Positions 58,598-64,000 of a stretch of DNA of 64,000 nt are shown one piece after another. The DNA comes from Uloborus plumipes (lineage: Eukaryota > Arthropoda > Arachnida > Araneae > Uloboridae), in the NCBI GenBank assembly GCA_038373865.1, contig JAXGGA010004437.1, forward strand, positions 24,491-88,490, in the 5' to 3' direction. The first letter of the stretch is position 1, and each line of letters starts with the position of its first letter. The translations under genes and the position numbers were made by a program. The notes below the pieces were generated by a model. It saw only the letters and a program-made list of their open reading frames with translations, made no database searches and was not told the origin of the DNA.

Positions 58598-58755
58598 GCA
58601 CATTTCTGTACCTCAGAACCAGACTAACGTAAGTCCATTCTCGTCATTTTTCAGTAGAGGGGAAAAACAATGTATTCGACAATCGTTTTTCCCCTCTACC
58701 GAAAAATGACGAAAATGGACTTACGTTAGTCTGGTTCTGAGGTACAGATTTGTGC
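58598..58755. mobile_element. Short, almost complete palindrome (hairpin MITE)
   Basis: Two ~68-bp arms (CTCAGAACCAGACTAACGTA ... and its inverse) separated by a short loop around TGTATTCGACAAT. Only a few mismatches between arms. No target duplication was identified with confidence. Confidence 0.8.
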
Positions 58756-59571
58756 ACTTCATATGGTTGTTTAAAAAATTAATATAGAAAAATTCAATAA
58801 ATTCCAGTTTTTTAAAACACTCCAACATGATGAGAAATAGTCAATGAAACTTGTGATATAAAATCAAACTACTCATTTAATTTCTTATCAGATAACAAAG
58901 GAAAAGTAGAAAAGCGGACCTAGTGATATTTTCAGTATTAGAAACATAAAATTGCATGCTCTGAAATTTTTAACACATATTACATCGGTTAAAATAATTT
59001 TTTGATACATTTAAATTAAGCCTCATACAAAATAAAAGGTAATTATAAAATATCGAATTCATACTACTCAAACGAAATTGCTTTTTAAATCGGGACTACC
59101 TAAACAAAGTTTAGCTTTCTCAAGTTTTTAAAGTATGAATGCACTGCACATAATTATTTTAAAATAAGGCAAAAAATGTATACACAAAGTGAAACTAAAA
59201 ACACGAAAAAAGTCACTGCATATTTTATAAATTAAAATCTCATAATATTGATCAACTATCAAACTAAAACCGAAACTTTAAACGATCAGGCTTGAAATTT
59301 AAAAAAGTAGGTTTGATTTTGAATAGAAAACAAATTTAAAACCAGTTTATAGTCCTGTAAACCTGACACAGCAACGAAAAGTAAAACTTGCTGTTTCTCA
59401 AATGAGCTTTATTTCGCACTGTGTATTTCACTGGATTAAAAAATAGTCCCCTTAAGGAATTTTTGAATCACTAAGTTTTTCAGGGAAAAGACCCCTACAG
59501 TCTGTTCAAATCTTAAATAACCGGCAATATTAAATGTGCCAGAACTTTAATCAGATATCGAATACACTTAC
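58756..59571. other. 5' part of Syx1A intron 1, no element recognised
   Basis: AT-rich sequence immediately after the exon 1 donor (reading leftward). No repeats seen. Confidence 0.5.
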
Positions 59572-59604
59572 CGCTTTCAGAGCTGCAAGTCTATCCTTCG
59601 TCAT
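59572..59604 (-). CDS. Syx1A: Syntaxin-1A, coding exon 1 (start codon to first donor)
   Basis: On the minus strand an ATG at 59604-59602 opens 11 codons reading MTKDRLAALKA, followed directly by a consensus donor (GTAAGT) at 59571. This is the conserved N-terminus of arthropod syntaxin-1, the plasma-membrane Qa-SNARE that pairs with SNAP-25 and synaptobrevin for synaptic vesicle fusion and binds Munc18/Rop through this N-peptide. The exon ends in phase 0. Exon 2 at 10125-10202 is also phase 0 at both ends, and the joined peptide runs in register with the known family N-terminus. The exon is far too short for ORF finders. Identification rests on the exact N-peptide, the splice site and the matching downstream exon on the same strand. 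The 5' UTR and promoter lie to its right, facing SIRT4. Confidence 0.93.
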
Positions 59605-60259
59605 ATTTGGTAATCTTTATAAGTTTATAATTTCACAGAGCAAATATTTTCGTAATATTTGTGGACTAATCACCATATAAATTATAAAATTTCACCACAC
59701 ACATTATTGAAACCAACACAGCACAATTTTTCATCGATTTTCTGTCAGCACAGCCGGTTGCTGAGCATAAAGCGACATCTACAATTGATTCTGCATAACA
59801 TGTTACATGAAATGCAGAGTTTCAAAAATGGGCGTGGCACCGTGAAGTATTATGCTACTAACAAAATGTAATAACGCATTTACATATCTTTTTCAGCATA
59901 TTAACTTTCATTAACTCTTGTTTTCATGTAAAAGTCTTTAAAATAGTTTTTTAAAGCTTGTATTCCCGTTGAACTCCAAGTAGAATTTTTCAACCAACAC
60001 TTTTAACAATTATATTAATCTATTGTCCAGTTAAAAACTTATTACAAATATTAATATACTTGCTCAAAACAAAAACGAGTAACTTTTGGTTTGTTCTTCA
60101 TCTGTCAAAAATAGTTAAAGTAACTGTAACTGCAGTTACATCATACTGTTTGTTTACAATAATAAATCTTGCGGTATGCTTTCTGAGTATGAAAGATCGT
60201 GTTTGCTAACCTGTTATTTAAATATTAACAAATAAGATTAAACACATGTTTGTGAAATT
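59605..60259. promoter_or_regulatory. Shared 5' flank between divergent Syx1A and Sirt4
   Basis: The start codons face away from each other across 655 bp, so both 5' UTRs and core promoters should fall here unless either gene has upstream noncoding exons. I see no clear TATA box in a sensible position for either gene and no transposon signature. The block is AT-rich and non-repetitive, in contrast to the neighbouring intron. The bidirectional-promoter role is inferred from layout only. Confidence 0.5.
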
Positions 60260-61030
60260 ATGATGTTCATGAGCGTCTCAATACGAAATTTGAACAAAAA
60301 TGCTTTTCGTAGATATTTCAGTCGATTCGCTTTCGTTCCAAATCACGATCCTACATCGAATGCAGATGTTTTTCAGCTTCAGAAGTTCGTTGATGGTCAC
60401 AACAAACTGTTTATTTTAACAGGTGCTGGCATATCCACGGAAAGTGGATTGCCGGATTATCGATCTAAAGGTGTCGGTTTGTATGATCGCAGCCCAAATC
60501 GACCAGTTCAGTATCAAGATTTTATTTCTTCGCATAAAATCAGACAACGTTATTGGGCTAGAAATTATGTCGGTTGGAAGAGATTTTCCTCAATCGAACC
60601 AAACGAAGTTCATGCATGTTTGGCGAATTGGGAAAAAAGGGGACGAATTTCTTGCTTAATTACCCAAAATGTGGATCGTTTACACCACAAAGCTGGCTCC
60701 GAAAATGTTATTGAACTTCATGGCACATCTTATGTAGTTAAATGCTTAAAATGTAATAACCACTTTTCACGATTTCTATTTCAGTCGCAGCTAGCAGAAA
60801 TAAACCCAGATTTCAGAGCCGAAGCAACAGAAATCAGACCAGATGCAGATGTAGATTTAGATCCTTCGTTTACTGAAAGATTTATAGTTCCTGATTGTGC
60901 TAAATGTGGGGGTATTTTAAAACCCGATGTCGTTTTCTTTGGAGAAAATGTGCCTAAGGAAAAAGTGAATGATATTTATGACAAACTTACTGAATCTGAT
61001 GCAATGCTTGTGTTGGGATCATCATTAGAG
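60260..61030 (+). CDS. Sirt4: SIRT4-type mitochondrial sirtuin, first coding exon (partial gene)
   Basis: 257 codons from ATG 60260 (in-frame stop at 60239-60241) to a donor at 61031 (GAG|GTAATT). The first ~30 residues are basic and Arg/Phe/Ser-rich, as in a mitochondrial presequence. The sirtuin fold follows: GAGISTESGLPDYRS near residues 55-70 (NAD site, class II signature), IRQRYWARNYVGW, TQNVDRLH, and ELHG with the catalytic His. Two Cys pairs (CLKC, CAKC) bind structural zinc, then KPDVVFFGENV and LVLGSSLE. SIRT4 acts in the matrix as an NAD-dependent lipoamidase/ADP-ribosyltransferase/deacylase affecting glutamate and fatty-acid metabolism (family knowledge). The family continues after GSSL with a V-SGYRF segment and ~40 more residues; these are not in frame here, so the last exon(s) lie further right, probably outside the window. 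Genomic translation past 61030 reads intron. Confidence 0.93.
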
Positions 61031-61928
61031 GTAATTTTATCTTTAATAATTTTGCACTCTCTTTCCCTCTTGCGCTTGATTCTTTACAGAGGTAAACCAA
61101 AATGCATAGCTGTTAACTCTCACGCTTCGTTCGACAAACTACCGAATTTTTATATCTTCTCCCGAATTCCCTTATGAACGAAATAAAATATCTCCCAAAT
61201 TTTCATTAAAACAGCAAAATTCCCCCAAAAAGGGGATTTTCAGTGTCAACGGAAAAATCCTTACTTTAAAACGGTCACAATCAAAAAGCGAAACCTTATC
61301 ATACATGAAGAGGAAAATTGTCTAAGTTGGATCATTTCTTAAACATGCTTATTTTATCTTCCTACTTTAAAAAAATTAATTTCCCTAAAAATGCGGTAAA
61401 ATGGTTCGTATTTTTTTCAGAACGCCCTCAATTTTTACCTTCCTAATTTTCTTATTGTTGAAAAACCCAAACTTATACAGATTTTTTTTTATTATTTATA
61501 ATTATTATTATTTTATAAGTATTATCTCACTATCCGAATTTTGGATCATAGACAGGCTAAGTTTTAGAAATCTCTAATTATATTTTAAAATTCTGGCGCA
61601 CTGAAATTTCTGCAGTGATTAAATTTATTCGTACTAAGTCTCTCTAATTTTCATCTTTCAATGTTGGCTGTGCAAATGTTATCTTCCATATAATCTTCCA
61701 ACCAATACATTCCTTTCCTAGTACTCAGTAAAAAATACAGATACAAACTTCAGGATATAATCTACTTTTACTTTCAACTAATCCACGAAGATTTTCTCTA
61801 GCATTCGTAGGAGACATTTAAACCCCCTCCTGTGGTTTAAATTTTGCCTGAAGATTCTAGTTTTTAGCCTACTTTCCCATTAAAAATAAAAGAAAGACGA
61901 AAAAAGTATGAAAAGTAGCTTAATGCAT

Positions 61929-62012
61929 CTAAAAAAATATCGCCAAGTCCAAAAAATATCGCCAAGTTAAAAAAATATCGCCAAGTCGAAAAAAATATCG
62001 CCAAGTTAAAAA
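61929..62012. repeat. Short tandem repeat, ATCGCCAAGT units
   Basis: Four copies of an AAAAAATATCGCCAAGT-like unit with a period of about 19-20 bp, just upstream of the 147-bp minisatellite. Confidence 0.85.
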
Positions 62013-62117
62013 AATAAAAAGGTAAAATGAATATCGAAAAATTAAAAATTTGAAAGTAGGGTATTGAGATGGGGAATTTGTGTGTCAGTCGGTCGGTCGG
62101 TCTGTCTGTCCCCCCCT

Positions 62118-63560
62118 AATAACTTTTGAACGAACAGTCCGATTTGGACAAACTTTTTTTTGTTGGAAAGATCTCGGCGAGTACAGCTCATTCCCATATT
62201 TGATTTTTCGATTTGAACAATTTTTGGTTCAACTTTGAACCGTTCAAACAACCTGTCCCGCGATGCTAACTTTTGAGTGAACAGCCCGATTTGAACAAAC
62301 TTTTTTTTGTTCGAAAGATCTTTTCAAGGATACTTCATTCCCTTATCTACATTTTCGATTTGAACAATTTTTCGTTCAACATTGAACCGTTCAAACAAGC
62401 TGTCACCCCTAATAACTTTTGAATGAACAGTCCGATTTAAACAAACTTTTTTTTGTTCGAAACATCTCGGCAAGGATACATTATTACCGTATTTAAATTT
62501 TCAATTTGAACATTTTTTCGTTCAACATTGAACCGTTCAAGCAACCTTTCACCACCTAATAACTTCTGAGTGAATCATCCGAATGGAATAAACTTTCTTT
62601 TGTTGGAAAGATCTCGGAGAGTACAGCTCATTCCCATATTTGATTTTTTGATTTGAACAATTTTTGGTTCAACTTTGAACCGTTCAAACAACCTGTCCCG
62701 CGATGCTAACTTTTGAGTGAACAGCCCGATTTGAACAAACTTTTTTTTGTTCGAAAGATCTTTTCAAGGATACTTCATTCCCTTATCTACATTTTCGATT
62801 TGAACAATTTTTCGTTCAACATTGAACCGTTTAAACAAGCTGTCACCCCTAATAACTTTTGAATGAACAGTCCGATTTAAACAAACTTTTTTTTGTTCGA
62901 AACATCTCGGCAAGGATACATTATTACCGTATTTAAATTTTCAATTTGAACATTTTTTCGTTCAACATTGAACCGTTCAAGCAACCTTTCCCCACCTAAT
63001 AACTTCTGAGTGAATCATCCGAATGGAATAAACTTTTTTTTGTTGGAAAGATCTCGGCGAGTACAGCTCATTCCCATATTTGATTTTTCGATTTGAACAA
63101 TTTTTGGTTCAACTTTGAACCGTTCAAACAACCTGTCCCGCGATGCTAACTTTTGAGAGAACTGCCCGATTTGAACAAACTTTTTTTTGTTCGAAAGATC
63201 TTTTCAAGGATACTTCATTCCCTTATCTACATTTTCGATTTGAACAATTTTTCGTTCAACATTGAACCGTTCAAACAAGCTCCCACCCCTAATAACTTTT
63301 GAGTGAACAGTCCGATTTAAACAAACTTTTTTTTTGTTCGAAAGATCTCGGCAAGGATACTTCATTACCGTATTTAAATTTTCAATTTGAACATTTTTTC
63401 GTTCAACATTGCACCGTTCAAACAACCTTTCCCCACCCAATAACTTTTAAGTGAACCGTCCGAATTGAATAAACTTTTCTTTGTTCGAAAGATCTCGGAG
63501 AGACTCATTCCCATATTTCACTTTTCAATTTGAACCATTTTTCGTTCAATGATGAACCGG
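62118..63560. repeat. Minisatellite with higher-order structure (3 x 147 bp = 440 bp)
   Basis: AATAACTTTTGA-like starts occur at about 62118, 62264, 62411, 62558, 62707, 62851, 62998, 63147, 63291 and 63439. Every third monomer is nearly identical while neighbouring monomers differ clearly, so the unit of amplification is a 440-bp trimer present three times plus a partial monomer. Each monomer holds GTTC/GTTGGAAAGATCT, CATTCCC-TAT and CATTGAACCGTTCAA. GTCGGTCGGTCTGTCTGTC precedes at 62088-62110. Confidence 0.9.
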
Positions 63561-64000
63561 TCAGAAAATTTTTTAACATGAGCGCCTACGGGGAAATTTT
63601 AATTGAATGTTGATTCTGAACTTAAAGGCAGATTTCCTTCAAACTAACTTTAAGAAAATGATTTTGATAAATAATGTATTGTAAAGTACTTTTCTGAATA
63701 ATCTTCTGTGAGGACTCTGATTCCGACTCTAACTCCGCAAACACGGCGGAAATGCGGGCTCAGAAAAAATGACTGACTGGGCAGACGATTTTTTTGTTTA
63801 TTTATTTATTTGTTTTGTTTAATTTATTATTATTGTTTTTTTGGCAGACGATGTTTTTTGTTAACAAAAATTTTTCATTCACGAGAGCATTTTATTCTTT
63901 ATTCATATTTATTAACTGGCAACGGATTAAAAATGAAATTCGAGACATTTTATTAACGAACGATTTTATTTCTTTCTTTGATAAAATGTGTTTTGATGTT

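Larger units (their letters stand above)
10203..59571 (-). other. Syx1A: Syx1A intron 1 (about 49.4 kb)
   Basis: The interval between the GTAAGT donor after exon 1 and the TTGCAG acceptor before exon 2 is 49,369 bp. It holds nearly all the mobile elements listed here. No host exon with plausible splice sites was found in it on either strand. Its size comes from layered transposon insertion, with elements nested inside elements. The donor and acceptor are seen directly; that they are spliced together is inferred from syntaxin family structure. Confidence 0.85.
61031..64000 (+). other. Sirt4: Sirt4 intron after the first coding exon (to window end)
   Basis: It begins at the GTAATT donor and holds no second exon I can defend. 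A CAG at 61085-61090 looks like an acceptor, but reading on in phase 0 meets TAA at once, and the next AG also leads to an early stop. The segment 61031-61928 is plain AT-rich sequence. The rest is the minisatellite block described separately, then 63561-64000 with no recognisable feature beyond T-rich runs. Confidence 0.7.

Noticed and set aside
61085..61177. Possible second Sirt4 exon after a CAG acceptor
   Set aside because: In the phase set by the donor it meets a stop at once, and the peptide does not match the SGYRF region of the family.
63710..63760. CTCCGACT-like words resembling the hAT at 23009
   Set aside because: Only a short similarity (GATTCCGACTCTAACTCCGC) with no terminal CAGGG and no partner; may be a scrap of the same family.

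Overview
This is AT-rich animal genomic DNA, almost certainly arthropod and most likely a spider or other chelicerate. That call is an inference from the transposon families, the tRNA-SINE style and the intron size; nothing in the window proves the species. Most of the window is one giant intron. Exon 1 of syntaxin-1A (Syx1A) lies on the minus strand at 59572-59604 (MTKDRLAALKA, then a GTAAGT donor). Exon 2 lies on the minus strand at 10125-10202, with a CAG acceptor, the peptide AQGDDDVAVSVED...FMEEFFAE, and a GTGAGT donor. Intron 1 is therefore about 49.4 kb (10203-59571). Exon 3 onward was not found and probably lies left of the window. Head-to-head with Syx1A, 655 bp away start codon to start codon, is a SIRT4-type mitochondrial sirtuin. 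Its first coding exon (60260-61030, plus strand) runs into an intron that extends to the right end of the window.

The intron is a layered archive of mobile DNA. At least eight non-autonomous hAT-type elements have exact or near-exact 8-bp target duplications (5963-6741, 23009-23738, 25005-26065, 28059-28674, 29087-29937, 30564-31050, 32297-34038, 51218-51798). Two more hAT-like pairs lack a clear duplication (5426-6953, 56668-57117). Also present are a piggyBac-type element (34218-35613, TTAA), a minus-strand Helitron with a helicase remnant (36235-38066), a Tc1/mariner element with DD36E spacing and one frameshift (53468-54686), three pogo/Tigger-like MITEs, other MITEs, two decayed RNase H/jockey-like LINEs each hit by hATs, and a tRNA-derived SINE.

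Several loci are inverted duplications that carry their own pre-insertion control: a large palindromic transposon (15931-20993) with a nested MITE, and a mariner N-terminus pair (32180-34058 / 35658-35786) whose right arm shows the empty site of the hAT in the left arm. The most unusual object is a 3.05-kb fold-back element (39410-42457). It holds eleven copies of the 10-bp palindrome ATGACGTCAT (a perfect CRE/ATF site), spaced at 170-172 bp for most intervals, each beside a GGCCATTTT-type motif.

Right of SIRT4 exon 1 is a minisatellite with higher-order structure: 147-bp monomers arranged as a 440-bp trimer repeated three times (62118-63560). Apart from Syx1A and SIRT4 I see no host gene. 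Nearly all other open reading frames are chance ORFs or transposon debris.
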